A stretch of DNA of 64,000 bases from Sunxiuqinia dokdonensis (lineage in GTDB: Bacteria > Bacteroidota > Bacteroidia > Bacteroidales > Prolixibacteraceae): positions 1-64,000 of the forward strand of contig NZ_LGIA01000182.1 in the NCBI RefSeq assembly GCF_001270965.1. Reading direction: 5' to 3'. The notes under the pieces are model-generated. The model made no database searches. It was not told where the DNA came from and worked only from the letters and a program-made list of their open reading frames with translations. Shown one piece after another: positions 34,454 through 43,495 of this stretch. The translations under genes were made by a program, and so were the position numbers. The stretch's first letter is position 1, and each line of letters opens with the position of its first letter.

Positions 34454-35728
34454 TCATTCCAGTTTAAACCGAACCAATCGTAAAGGGACGCCCGAAGCTT
34501 CCTTCAAGCGCTGAAGCGAATAGATGAATCCATCGTGAAACACCATTTTCGACGGATTGATTTCCAACTCATAATCATCGCAAACAAAACTGCTTTGGCC
34601 AACAAAGGTTCCCTCGTTGTCGTAAATCCACACATGAAACTGATTCGCTTTTTCTTCTTTCGGAAACTCGAAAATCAGCAAATTATCTTCCGAATCTTTC
34701 ATCATGGTAGAGAACAACGGAATGGGGATCGGCTCTGCAATCTTTTCCAAATCAGCTTCCATCTCTTTGAGGATGGTTGCCATTGCTTTTTGGTTTTCTT
34801 CGGCAGAAACCCAACTGGCAAAGGTCGGATTACGAATACTTTTATACTTATCGATGGCCTTTTGCTGAATTTCCTTTTGCTCCTCTACCGACACATAACT
34901 TTCAGCCCAGGAAATCTTGTCTTTCGATACCAGTTTTCCATCCAAATCATGCACACGAATTTCGCCGGTTGTCGGATAAGCCACAACCAGCTTGTTCCCG
35001 ATGTTGGCAATCTTTGGAGGAGCGGCTACTCCTTGTGTTCTGGAGTAAGGCATGGTACTAAAACCAATCGCGCCACGTTCCTCAAAAGCATACGAATAAT
35101 TAAAAAGCTGACAATGCTCGTCTATTGGACAGCGATCGGTAAAATGGTCCCAGATGATGTTCTGCTCATTGGTTTCGTAATCAACCACCGCTACAAAATC
35201 CCGAAACTTCTCGGCCCAGATCACCCAGCCCACTACGGCGATTTTGTTGTTGGGCAAACCAATCATTTGTTTGGTCATGTAATCCAGCTTCAGCGTTTTC
35301 TTGTAATTTCCATCAAAATCGAAACACAGCATATTGCCCATGTTGTCCAGCCCGGTAAAAAAGGTATTCCCTCCAATAATTCCATCAATATGATTGGTTT
35401 TCTTGAAAGGCGTCCCATTTGACTTGATCACCTTAAATTCCTTCACAAACTTCCCGTCAGGCGAAAACTTACTGTAATAGTTGTGGTAGGCATGATTAAC
35501 CACGACCGAGCCGTCGGGCAACACCAACAAGGACTTCCGGTTACCCATCGGTTTTCCGTACAAGGTATCGTAGTAGGTTTCAAAAACCTGATCCCAGTTA
35601 TTTCCAGCACCATATTCCGTGTCGGGAACCAGCTTGATGCTTTCTTTTTGATACAAGTCAGTCAGACTTTGAGCAGACAAACAGAGCGTTGCTACCAGCA
35701 AAAGCGACATTAACACGATTTGTTTCAT
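34454..35728 (-). CDS. Secreted 6-bladed beta-propeller protein
   Basis: A 424-aa protein with a signal peptide (MKQIVLMSLLLVATLCLSAQ). The body shows repeated strand blocks such as SLLVLPDGSVVVNHAYHNYY, MGNMLCFDFDGNYKKTLKLD and KLVVAYPTTGEIRVHDLDGK, typical of Bacteroidota 6-bladed propellers. Exact role unknown. It lies downstream of an anti-sigma and ECF sigma gene on the same strand (gap 42 bases), so it may be their target or sensor partner. Confidence 0.75.
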   Translation of the reverse strand: MKQIVLMSLLLVATLCLSAQSLTDLYQKESIKLVPDTEYGAGNNWDQVFETYYDTLYGKPMGNRKSLLVLPDGSVVVNHAYHNYYSKFSPDGKFVKEFKVIKSNGTPFKKTNHIDGIIGGNTFFTGLDNMGNMLCFDFDGNYKKTLKLDYMTKQMIGLPNNKIAVVGWVIWAEKFRDFVAVVDYETNEQNIIWDHFTDRCPIDEHCQLFNYSYAFEERGAIGFSTMPYSRTQGVAAPPKIANIGNKLVVAYPTTGEIRVHDLDGKLVSKDKISWAESYVSVEEQKEIQQKAIDKYKSIRNPTFASWVSAEENQKAMATILKEMEADLEKIAEPIPIPLFSTMMKDSEDNLLIFEFPKEEKANQFHVWIYDNEGTFVGQSSFVCDDYELEINPSKMVFHDGFIYSLQRLKEASGVPLRLVRFKLE

Positions 35729-35770
35729 AGTCTTTTTATTTTATGAAATGAATTCTAATTCAGCATTTAT

Positions 35771-36229
35771 TTATTGCAACACGTATTCGGTAATGTTCCC
35801 TTCGGGGTCGATCAGATTGACTTTCAGCCCTTGCTGTCCAATGGGTTGGTTGGCATCCACCGGCCAATCCGTCTGCCCAAGAATGGTGATCTCGTCATCC
35901 ATGGTCAACTTTTCATGCTGATTGTGATTCCACACCAAAACAACGAAGGCGACCAAACACGCGGCTGATAATGCGAGAATCAATTTTCGTTGACTGCTGC
36001 GGAATGCCGGTTTCCTTTTCGTTGGAACAACAAAAGGAGGCACAATAACCGGTTCCTTAACCAATTCACTAATCGCACTTTTCATGCTCCAAGCCAACTG
36101 TTTTTGCCGATCTACAAGCCCGGCGCAGGTGGGACACACCGCCAGGTGATGCTCAACCCGTTGGCTTTCTCCGGCATCAAGTTCCCCGTCAATATATCTT
36201 TGAATCAGCTCTTCTTCAATACAATTCAT
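35771..36229 (-). CDS. Zinc-finger anti-sigma factor
   Basis: A 152-aa single-pass membrane protein. The cytoplasmic N-terminus has the ZAS motif (YIDGELDAGESQRVEHHLAV, then CPTC: His-x3-Cys-x2-Cys), a membrane helix at about 84-100 (LILALSAACLVAFVVLVW) and a short periplasmic tail. It should hold the ECF sigma factor whose gene overlaps its start by 14 bases. Since that sigma gene is frameshifted, the anti-sigma may have no full-length partner here. Confidence 0.88.
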   Translation of the reverse strand: MNCIEEELIQRYIDGELDAGESQRVEHHLAVCPTCAGLVDRQKQLAWSMKSAISELVKEPVIVPPFVVPTKRKPAFRSSQRKLILALSAACLVAFVVLVWNHNQHEKLTMDDEITILGQTDWPVDANQPIGQQGLKVNLIDPEGNITEYVLQ

Positions 36230-36700
36230 ACTTTTTCGTTTTTAGTTCTGCTTCCAGCTTCTTTAAAGTTCGTGAAAGGGTTTTTCCAATTGACGAAAAC
36301 CGGATTCCGGTTGCTTCGGCCATTTCCTTGTACGAAAGACCTTCGCTATACATGACAGCTAGGGCCCGCTCTTCGGGTTTGAGCTTGGCAAGTGCCTCTT
36401 GCACACCTTGTCGGGCTTCCTGTTTCTCGATGGTTTGATCCTCAACCCGTTCCTCCGGAGCCAAATCCAACTGCAGAAAGCGCCATTGTGTTTTTGCCTG
36501 TCAATACATTTGTTCAAAGTCATGCGATACAGCCAACTTCTGGGATACTCCACCACCGTTCCTTTGTCCATTGTCTGAAAGAGCGTCAGAAACACTTCCT
36601 GCACAATATCAGCCGCCTCATCAGCATCGCCCAACATCTTGATCGCAACGCGAAAAACAGTTGTATAATGTTGTTGGTATAATTGATTAAATGCTTTCAA
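36216..36700 (-). pseudogene. ECF sigma factor gene with a -1 frameshift
   Basis: Two overlapping frames together encode one ECF sigma. The first (from 36700) has region 2: FRVAIKMLGDADEAADIVQE, then YPRSWLYRMTLNKCIDRQK. The second (ending 36216) has region 4: LKPEERALAVMYSEGLSYKE, then MAEATGIRFSSIGKTLSRTL. Joining them with a -1 shift at the A5 run (T-run 36491-36495 on the + strand) gives DRQ-KTQWRFLQLDLAPEER, a natural linker. One A lost from an A6 run explains it; a sequencing error or slippage on the A-run would look the same. The gene overlaps the anti-sigma start by 14 bases. Confidence 0.85.
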
Positions 36701-36951
36701 GCGACTTGTTTATTAGTTAGTCTGATACCCAGATGATTTTGTGACATTGGAGGCCAACTATTTTATCTCCGGGCACACAAAATCATGTTCAGCCGCTTAA
36801 AGCTAGACAAACCAAACGAATGTTCGTTGAATCAGGACAAAAATTGATCGCTTAATCAATTCAAAAAAATCATCTCGCTGAATACCCTAATCCACAAAAT
36901 TTTTTGGCAAGTTTGTTGTGTGCTTTGCACTCGGACAAAAAACCTGCTCTT

Positions 36952-37956
36952 ATGAAAAAAGTAAACCTGCTCTTTTGGGTTATCGTTAGCCTCACCCTTT
37001 CATCGTGCAGCCGCTATGGCTACGTTCATTTGAATTATCCGCAAGCACCGGCGGCTTATTTGCCCGAAGGAGTGGATGATTTGGCGGTGGTCAACCGCTC
37101 ACTCACCCCAAAAGAAAATCAACAAACCAAAGTCATCGAATCGATTATGACCGGTGAAGTGGCCGGTTCGGACAGGCTGGCTTCCGACGAGGCGATTAAA
37201 GGCGTATACGACGGAATCCATGCGGCTGATGGTGTCCATATTCTAATTCCGAAAAATCTTCGCCTCGATGGAACCGGAACCCGCGAAACCCCTGCTCCGC
37301 TAGGCTGGGAGCATGTTGTGGCGATTTGCGATTCGACCGGGGCCGATGCGCTGCTGGTACTGGAAACTTTTGATTCGAACTCCGACCTGCTGTTGCAAAC
37401 CGCTGCCGGACAAATCGGCTCAATTTTGACAACCGGCAAACCAGGCATCCGGGTTCCGCGGCGAGCCCGCGTTGATGTTCGCTGCTACTGGCGCCTGTAT
37501 GATCCCCGGACCAAAACCATTGCGGACCAGTTTCAGCAATCGCACTACCTTTCTTTTAATCTCCTGTCGCCGATTCCCCCTTTTCAAGCATTGTCCGAAA
37601 CCGCTTACGCCGCCGGGCACGAGTACATCCGGCGCTTTTTGCCTAGCTACTACAGCGTGCGCCGCGAGCTTTACAAAAAGGGCAAAGGCCGCGACAAGCA
37701 CCAGTTTAACACGGGTTGGCGACGCTCGGAAGTGGCCAACTGGGAAGGTGCCATTGATGCCTGGATGCCCTTGGCCAGCAATCCCACCAGCCAACTGGCA
37801 GGCCAGGCCGCCCTCAACATTGCTGTAGCCCATGAGGTGCTTGGCGATACCGACCGGGCATTGGAATGGGCGCAGCGGGCTTATGAAGATTATGGCGACA
37901 AACTGGCCCGCGACTACGCCAAAACACTGCTCCGAAGAAAAAACATTGAACGGTAA
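36952..37956 (+). CDS. DUF6340-type lipoprotein
   Basis: About 334 aa with lipobox (VSLTLSSC, residues 13-20). The body has VDDLAVVNRSLTP, a conserved CDSTGADALLVLETFDSNSD and DVRCYWRLYDPRTKTIADQF, and the C-terminus has a TPR-like unit (AALNIAVAHEVLGDTDRALE). It resembles the DUF6340 family of Bacteroidota; function unknown. The start at 36952 is preferred since the longer frame runs through a promoter-like GTGCTTTGCAC. Confidence 0.75.
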   Translation: MKKVNLLFWVIVSLTLSSCSRYGYVHLNYPQAPAAYLPEGVDDLAVVNRSLTPKENQQTKVIESIMTGEVAGSDRLASDEAIKGVYDGIHAADGVHILIPKNLRLDGTGTRETPAPLGWEHVVAICDSTGADALLVLETFDSNSDLLLQTAAGQIGSILTTGKPGIRVPRRARVDVRCYWRLYDPRTKTIADQFQQSHYLSFNLLSPIPPFQALSETAYAAGHEYIRRFLPSYYSVRRELYKKGKGRDKHQFNTGWRRSEVANWEGAIDAWMPLASNPTSQLAGQAALNIAVAHEVLGDTDRALEWAQRAYEDYGDKLARDYAKTLLRRKNIER

Positions 37957-38099
37957 TAAATACAATTACTCCCCGCCTGGCGGTAGCATTGACCAAGAGC
38001 ACACTGGTTTTTTAATGCGGCGCCTGCCGGCTTAAAAAGTGATTGGATACATGATGACTCAAAACCCTTGATTTTAGCGGCCCCCGAGCAGGTATGACC
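37957..38099. other. Non-coding stretch before the tandem repeat
   Basis: Start of a 760-base region without a credible gene (37957-38716). This first part shows no clear structure; the rest contains the tandem repeat, REP-like hairpins and a terminator listed separately. Confidence 0.4.
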
Positions 38100-38345
38100 T
38101 TCCCCTGAGGCTTTTTTTTTTATCTCAATCGGCTCAATTGATTGTCCCCGAGGCCAATTTTTCGATCCAACGGGCCCGACGCACCCATTCATCAGGCCAC
38201 TTTTTCAATTCCATTGGCAAAAGAGCCGTTCCCATCGGCAATTTCTCGAATTCAACCACCCGAATTATCCTTCCCATCGGCCAAATTCCGAATTTAACCG
38301 GCTTGTTTGACCGGTCCCGAGGCGATTTCTCTTATTCAATCACGA
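38100..38345 (+). repeat. Degenerate 42-43 bp tandem repeat, about six units
   Basis: Units begin with TCCC-A/G-rich-GG and recur with GG at 38109, 38152, 38195, 38237, 38279 and 38321, a spacing of 42-43 bases. Consensus core: TCGGCCAATTTCTCGAATTC followed by AACC. Read as protein, one frame gives 14-residue repeats like PIGNFSNSTTRIIL, but the copies have diverged and there is no start signal, so I treat it as a non-coding repeat. It lies between the DUF6340 lipoprotein and the HMA gene. Confidence 0.7.
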
Positions 38346-38450
38346 CCGGCAATTCATCATCCCGTACGAAGTTCGGGGGTCCGGCGGACAACCATCACAA
38401 CAAGCTCGAAAGTGGCTTGAATTTAATTGCGACAATTCCTTCTCAGATGT

Positions 38451-38543
38451 TCAACCCACTTCGGGGTTGAGGCGGGAATGACCTTTTCAACCCCCAAATT
38501 CTTTGGGGGTGATGAACATTAAACCCTACGGGTTTCATTCATC
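38451..38543. repeat. Cluster of three REP-like hairpins
   Basis: Three hairpins in under 100 bases: TCAACCC/GGGTTGA (38451-38470), ACCCCCAAA/TTTGGGGGT with a 3-base loop (38490-38510), and AAACCC/GGGTTT with a 3-base loop (38521-38535). The last is extended by GATGAA/TTCATC. None has a T-tract. The layout resembles dispersed extragenic palindromes. Confidence 0.65.
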
Positions 38544-38656
38544 CATCTGCAAGTTTTGGAATCCTTACTCTTCGAACAGGAGCCGGGCTGATAACTTGAT
38601 GTGCTCATCGAAAAAACAACCGGATAATAAGGCCTAACCAATCGAAAATTTTGGCC

Positions 38657-38694
38657 GAAAAAAAGGGATGCCCTAGTCATTTGAGCAGCCCTTT
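38657..38694 (-). terminator. Terminator after the HMA gene
   Basis: GCAGCCCTTT and AAAGGGATGC (38685-38694, 38662-38671) pair with one mismatch; on the minus strand the stem is followed by a T-run (38664 down to 38658). It is 23 bases beyond the stop of the HMA protein gene. Confidence 0.75.
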
Positions 38695-38716
38695 CAATTT
38701 TAGGAATTATTTACAA

Positions 38717-39115
38717 TTAATGTTGATGACCGTGATCATGGTCGTGATCGTGATCATGCGCTTTTTCGGCTTTTGCCGAGCGGTCGTATTGGCAGCAGCC
38801 GGGCAACTCGCTATACACTTCGTCACTGGCCTTGTGCTTGGGCGTATCGTGCCCCACTTTGGCGATGGCCTTTTGTACCCGATCCACATCAGTTTCACTT
38901 TCGTCAAACACCACTTGAATCATTTTCGTTTTTTTGTCCCAGTCAGCTGACGTTACACCCTCCACTGCGTTGGCGGCTTTTTCGATACGCTTTTCGCACA
39001 TGCCGCAGTTTCCAGACACTTTAAACTTCTCGGTTTTGCTTTTCGCTAAAACATTTCCGGCACCCATCATGATCAGGATGGCCAGCATCATTACTTTTGT
39101 TTTCATTACTTTCAA
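38717..39115 (-). CDS. Exported HMA-domain metal-binding protein with His-rich tail
   Basis: A 132-aa protein with signal peptide (MLAILIMMGAGNVLA), an HMA domain whose metal motif is GNCGMCEKRIEKAANAVEG, a CC pair in ELPGCCQYD, and a C-terminal HDHDHDHDHGHQH run. It likely binds copper or another soft metal in the periplasm. The start could be 39115 or 39106 (MKTKVMM). It is separated from the Cus efflux operon only by tRNA-Thr and a non-coding stretch, so it may belong to the same copper response. Confidence 0.88.
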   Translation of the reverse strand: MKVMKTKVMMLAILIMMGAGNVLAKSKTEKFKVSGNCGMCEKRIEKAANAVEGVTSADWDKKTKMIQVVFDESETDVDRVQKAIAKVGHDTPKHKASDEVYSELPGCCQYDRSAKAEKAHDHDHDHDHGHQH

Positions 39116-39176
39116 TTTTAATGGTTATTACTTCTATTCATTTATCGGAAAAAAACTAATTTTACGTTTCTCATTT

Positions 39177-39249
39177 GCCTCTTTAGCTCAGCTGGTAGAG
39201 CAGCTCATTCGTAATGAGCAGGTCGTGGGTTCGAGTCCCATGAGAGGCT
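39177..39249 (+). tRNA. tRNA-Thr (anticodon CGT)
   Basis: GCCTCTTTAGCTCAGCTGG at the 5' end; the acceptor stem pairs GCCTCTT with GAGAGGC (one G-U pair), the anticodon stem-loop is CTCAT-TCGTA-ATGAG with CGT as anticodon, and the T-arm is GTGGGTTCGAGTCCCAT. Discriminator T at 39249; CCA not encoded. Confidence 0.95.
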
Positions 39250-39365
39250 CACTATTCAATCGAATATCCAATAACGAATATTCAATTCTAAATCTTGAAG
39301 GAAGCCTGAGCTTACGAACGTACGAACTTACGTTGATACGAACTCACGCTCTCATCCTCTCATAT

Positions 39366-39397
39366 TCTCACCATCTCACCATCTCACCATCTCACGA
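39366..39397 (+). repeat. 8-bp tandem repeat TCTCACCA x4
   Basis: Three exact copies of TCTCACCA (39366-39389) and a fourth with one change (TCTCACGA). It sits in the 207-base gap after tRNA-Thr, in a longer low-complexity stretch with TACGAAC and CTCATC repeats. No gene is seen in that gap. Confidence 0.85.
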
Positions 39398-39456
39398 TCA
39401 TGCTCCCGAAGGATATTGCTACCTTCCTTTTTTATCGTAATTAATTTTGTCAATAT

Positions 39457-41253
39457 CTATTTCAAGGTTTCCTTCGTCTCTCCACATGTTAACATTTCGT
39501 CCCCGAAATAAGGATTTCGTATCTCATCGGTTGCACTAAACCAATAGGCTCCTTTGTCTTCGATGGCCATCGGGCAATATTGGTAGTAGGTCGTTTTGTC
39601 TTTCAATCCAAACATCTTCAAGCTTTTGTAGAAGGCCAGATTGAACTCGGCAAATTCGGTTCGTTGCGCGTCCAGGTCCATCGATTTGCTGATGGCGCTG
39701 ATGGTACGCTCCAGTGTTTTCAACTGTTCCATCCAGTCCATGTGTGCATCGCCTTTCAGCAAGCCCATATCCACCTGCTTCAGTGATTTTTCGACATCCT
39801 GAGCGGCAACCATTACCGGATGGGCCTCAGAGTCAACAAATGCGTCCTTCATGACAAGGTATTTCTCATAGACATTCGTCAGCTGCTGCTTAAAGGCGGG
39901 ATCGGTTTCGACAGGTTCAACAGGGCTTTGCTCTTCCTCCATTGTTGCTGTTCCCATCTCCGTTCCCCCGTGGTTGTGCCCGGTCATGACCGCACCACCT
40001 TCGGGACTCATCATGCTCGGTTTGCCCGCGAGCTGAGCCGCAGCATCGATACTGAAAGTACCGTTTACGGCGATTTCTTCGCCCTGCTCCAGTCCGCTCC
40101 TGACGACGAAGCTTTCGCCCAGCGAAGGCCCCAGTGTGACTTCCCGCATGCGGAAATTCACGCCCTGCTCGGTTGTGGTCTTCACGTAAACCAGCGAACG
40201 TTCGCCGGTCCACATGACTGCCGTTTTGGGAACCACCACGGCTTCCGGATCGGCTGTCAATTCGGCCTCAACCGTTCCTGACACAAACATCTCAGGTTTC
40301 AGTTTTAGGCCAACATTATTGAATTCCACCCGGGCTTTGGCCACCCGTGTTTGAGGATCAATCACCGGATCGAGCCAGGAAATGGTTCCTTCAAACGTCT
40401 CGCCCGGCAAAGAAGCGACGGTAAAATTGACGCGGTCGCCCCGATCAATCCACGCCAGGTCGGATTCGTACACATCAAAGAGCACCCACACGCGCGAGAG
40501 GTCAGCAATTTCGTAGATCGCCTCACCCCTGCCGATGTAATCACCCAGTTTCACTTTCTTTTCCATGACATAGCCGGAGCCCTCGGCGTAAACCTCAAAC
40601 TCCTCTTTCGAAGTCCTTGAAGCCAGCAGGGCTTCAACCTGGCTATCCGACAGCTTCCAGTTTTTCAGCTTCTCTTTGGCTGCACGGAACAACTGGGGCT
40701 GTGTCTCCTTGATTTTTTGGGCTTCAAACAATTCTTCCTGGGCGGTAACCAGCTCCGGTGAATAGACTGCTGCAAGAGGCTGCCCCTTGCGGACAAACTC
40801 GCCGGTGAAATTCACCATCAGCTTTTCAAGCCGCCCGGGTATGTGCGAGGACTGGGAAAAAACCAAGCGCTCGTCGGCCTGCACCTTGCCGCTCAGCTGG
40901 ACTGATTTGACAGGTTCGAGCGTACCCACAATCGCCGTGCTGACATTGGCCAGCTGCATGGCCGTTGCCGACATCCGGATGGCCATGGGATCCTGCTCAC
41001 CCTCCTCGTCACTTTCCATCGGAATCAAATCCATCCCGCAGATGGGGCAATCGCCCGGCTCCTCCTGCCGGATTTGCGGGTGCATGGAGCAGGTCCAGGT
41101 TTCCGATTCGCCGGATGTCTCTGTTTCATGATCGTGCCCTTCGTGTCCGACTTCACTTCCGGAGCCACCAAAAATCAACCAGCCCAGCAACACGCCTGCC
41201 AGCAAGGTTACCAAGACCGTTAAGATTGTTTTTTTATTTGTTGTCTTCATCAT
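39457..41253 (-). CDS. cusB: CusB-type efflux RND periplasmic adaptor
   Basis: A 598-aa membrane-fusion protein. N-terminal anchor (TILTVLVTLLAGVLLGWLIF), then a heavy-metal-binding domain (WTCSMHPQIRQEEPGDCPIC, then GMDLIPM), then the barrel-sandwich/hairpin/beta-barrel adaptor body (GRLEKLMVNFTGEFVRKGQP, RVWVLFDVYESDLAWIDRGD), a His-rich linker (TGHNHGG) and a C-terminal DUF3347 domain (about 450-598). It links the inner-membrane pump to the TolC-like channel for Cu(I)/Ag(I) export. Its ATG overlaps the tolC stop (TAATG), the last step of a coupled operon. Confidence 0.92.
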   Translation of the reverse strand: MMKTTNKKTILTVLVTLLAGVLLGWLIFGGSGSEVGHEGHDHETETSGESETWTCSMHPQIRQEEPGDCPICGMDLIPMESDEEGEQDPMAIRMSATAMQLANVSTAIVGTLEPVKSVQLSGKVQADERLVFSQSSHIPGRLEKLMVNFTGEFVRKGQPLAAVYSPELVTAQEELFEAQKIKETQPQLFRAAKEKLKNWKLSDSQVEALLASRTSKEEFEVYAEGSGYVMEKKVKLGDYIGRGEAIYEIADLSRVWVLFDVYESDLAWIDRGDRVNFTVASLPGETFEGTISWLDPVIDPQTRVAKARVEFNNVGLKLKPEMFVSGTVEAELTADPEAVVVPKTAVMWTGERSLVYVKTTTEQGVNFRMREVTLGPSLGESFVVRSGLEQGEEIAVNGTFSIDAAAQLAGKPSMMSPEGGAVMTGHNHGGTEMGTATMEEEQSPVEPVETDPAFKQQLTNVYEKYLVMKDAFVDSEAHPVMVAAQDVEKSLKQVDMGLLKGDAHMDWMEQLKTLERTISAISKSMDLDAQRTEFAEFNLAFYKSLKMFGLKDKTTYYQYCPMAIEDKGAYWFSATDEIRNPYFGDEMLTCGETKETLK

Positions 41254-42485
41254 TATTCAGTTTTTGCAGTGATGTAATGGAGTTTGGCCAGCGCGATCTG
41301 GTGTTTTGTTTCCGCGGTCGCCTTCATTTTTTCGTATTTCAGAACTTGCTGCTGCATGCGCAACACCTCTTCGAATTCCTTTCCAGAGTTGCCATAGGCG
41401 CTGAACAGTAGATTGAGCGATTGCTGTGTGGTCACCAGTTGGCTTTCGTACAACTCAATCAATTCCAATTGTTGCTGCATGTCAAACCATACAGTTTCGT
41501 AGCCCGAGCTAAGCGAATTGACCAGCTCTTCGCGTTGCAGCGTGTAGCTTTCCTGCATCAAGCGCGCTTCTTTTACCGCTGCCTTGAATTTGCTCCTGAA
41601 AATAGGAATGCTCACCGAAACCATCGGCATGAGGATGTCCTTGCCATTGTCGGCCAGGCTCATGTCGCTGCGTTCAGCCACAACCGCATAATCCAGTCCA
41701 ACGCCTAACTTGGGCAATCCCTGCTTTTGAGCAGCCTGCTCACTGGCTTCGCTGGCCTGGATTTTCAGATCCAGCGCTTCCAAAACCGGATTGTTGGTCA
41801 GCAGCGAATCTCTTCGGAAATCAGCCGACAATGCCTCCGCTGCCAACGAATCCCGGATCAGCACCGCCTCGCCTTCCTCCCTATTGAGCAGTTGGTTGAA
41901 GTGGGCAAGCAAGGGCTTTCCCTTCTGATTCAAAATGCTGAGGTTGGTTTCGGCATCCTTCAGCATCAAGTCCACCCGCAGCACATCCACCATGGGAGCG
42001 GTTCCGCTTTTAAACTTCGAATTGGCAATGGTTTTATACGATTGAAGGATCTCGATATTCTTCTGCTCGATCTGTTTCAACCGATTGAGTTCGTACAGCG
42101 GATAGTAAGCCGCTGCCACCTGGTAATGCAATTGGTTACGCGCATCCAGAAAAGACTGGTATCGGGATTCTGCCATCAGCGCAGCAGCGTCGCGTTGCGC
42201 TTCCAATGTGCCAAACCAGGGAAACATTTGCGTGAGCGAAAATTTGGCCCGCTGCGGCCCTACCCGCGTTTCAACCGGCGACACAAAGTAGCCGAACGAA
42301 AACGAAGGATCGGGCAAGCTACCCACCTGGGGCACTTGTTCCAAAGCGGCTTCAAACGCCTTGTATTTGGCCTGCAATCCGGGATTGTTTTCAGAAGCAA
42401 TCCGTTGGTAATCGGCAAGACTTTGAGCTGAACCCATTACACTTCCGAAAATCAAATAGATGATTAGATTGATAATGATCTTCAT
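41253..42485 (-). CDS. TolC-family outer membrane channel (CusC-like)
   Basis: A 410-aa outer-membrane efflux protein with signal peptide (MKIIINLIIYLIFGSVMGSA) and the two coiled-coil OEP repeats (YQRIASENNPGLQAKYKAFE; LALDLK-type QA segments such as LEALDLKIQASEASEQAAQK). The start overlaps the cusA stop (ATGA) and the end overlaps cusB (TAATG). It provides the outer-membrane duct of the Cus-type pump. Confidence 0.9.
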   Translation of the reverse strand: MKIIINLIIYLIFGSVMGSAQSLADYQRIASENNPGLQAKYKAFEAALEQVPQVGSLPDPSFSFGYFVSPVETRVGPQRAKFSLTQMFPWFGTLEAQRDAAALMAESRYQSFLDARNQLHYQVAAAYYPLYELNRLKQIEQKNIEILQSYKTIANSKFKSGTAPMVDVLRVDLMLKDAETNLSILNQKGKPLLAHFNQLLNREEGEAVLIRDSLAAEALSADFRRDSLLTNNPVLEALDLKIQASEASEQAAQKQGLPKLGVGLDYAVVAERSDMSLADNGKDILMPMVSVSIPIFRSKFKAAVKEARLMQESYTLQREELVNSLSSGYETVWFDMQQQLELIELYESQLVTTQQSLNLLFSAYGNSGKEFEEVLRMQQQVLKYEKMKATAETKHQIALAKLHYITAKTE

Positions 42486-43495
42486 GATACAAATTTTTTG
42501 AGTTTTCGCTCTTCACGCATGCTGTATAAAACAGGCACAATAAAATAGGTGATGGCTGCAAAAATCATCCCGCCGAAAGCCGGAATAGCCATCGGAATCA
42601 TGATATCCGCACCGCGCCCCGTTGATGTCAAAATCGGAAGTAACGCGATAATGGTTGTTGCCGAAGTCATTACTGCAGGCTTAATCCTTCGGTATCCGGC
42701 TTCAACCACCGCGGCACGGATGCCTCTTAAATTGTCGGTTTTGTTTCTTTCGAAACTTTGGTCGAGGTAGGTCGCCATCAACACCCCGTCGTCGGTGGCA
42801 ATGCCAAACAGGGCGATAAAACCGACCCACACGGCCACACTCAGGTTCACCGTATGCATTTGAAACAAGTCGCGCATATTGGTTCCGAAGAAGGAAAAAT
42901 CGACAAACCAACCCTGCCCGTAAAGCCACAACATCATAAAGCCCCCGGAAAAAGCCATGGCAATTCCGGTGAAAACCATCAGCGAGGTAGTAACCGACTT
43001 AAACTGAAAGTAAAGGATCAGAAAGACAATCAGCAGCACCACGGGAACGATGATGGACAGTCGCTTTTCGGCCCGAACCTGGTTTTCGTAACTTCCGGAG
43101 AATTTATAACTAATACCTGCCGGCACGGTTAAATCGCCTGAATCAATACGAGCCTGAATGGCCTGCTGGGCGTCATTGACCACACCCACTTCGGAAAAAC
43201 CATCGCGCTTATCAAACAAAACATAGCCCACCAAGAAGGTATCTTCGCTTTTAATGGCTTGTGGTCCGCGCTTGTATTCAAAATCAACCAACTGGCTGAT
43301 GGGAATTTGTGCACCGGTTGGCGTAGGAATAAGTATTTTGCCCAGCGATTCGGGATCGTCACGTAATTCTCGGGGATAGCGAACCCTGACCGGGAAACGT
43401 TCACGTCCTTCCACAGTCGAGGTAATTTTCATCCCGCCAATGGCCGTTTCGATGGTCTGCTGCACATCTTCAATATTCAGCCCATAGCGCGAAAT
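42482..43495 (-). pseudogene. cusA: C-terminal part of cusA beyond an in-frame stop
   Basis: Continues the cusA frame directly after TAA 43496-43498 (minus strand): ISRYGLNIEDVQQTIETAIG. It contains the last porter subdomain and the final membrane block (RLSIIVPVVLLIVFLILYFQ, GIATDDGVLMATYLDQSF, PIGTAF-region residues). A GTG at 43465 could start a separate 327-aa polypeptide, but no ribosome site is seen. It must join the upstream part to give a working pump. Confidence 0.85.

Noticed and set aside
34535-35422. Long open frame (295 codons) on the + strand
   Set aside because: It lies wholly antisense to the signal-peptide beta-propeller gene, has a basic/aromatic composition without any family features, and no start signal. 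The same applies to long antisense frames at 16284-16868, 41727-42431 and 48286-48960.
38138-38470. 110-codon ORF over the 42-bp repeat
   Set aside because: It has no start signal or promoter, the repeat units begin upstream of it and differ greatly in sequence, and the residue pattern is a by-product of a 42-bp period. Kept as a repeat, not a gene.
39366-39397. CRISPR-like array
   Set aside because: The unit is 8 bp, perfectly adjacent, with no spacers and no cas gene. It is a simple tandem repeat.
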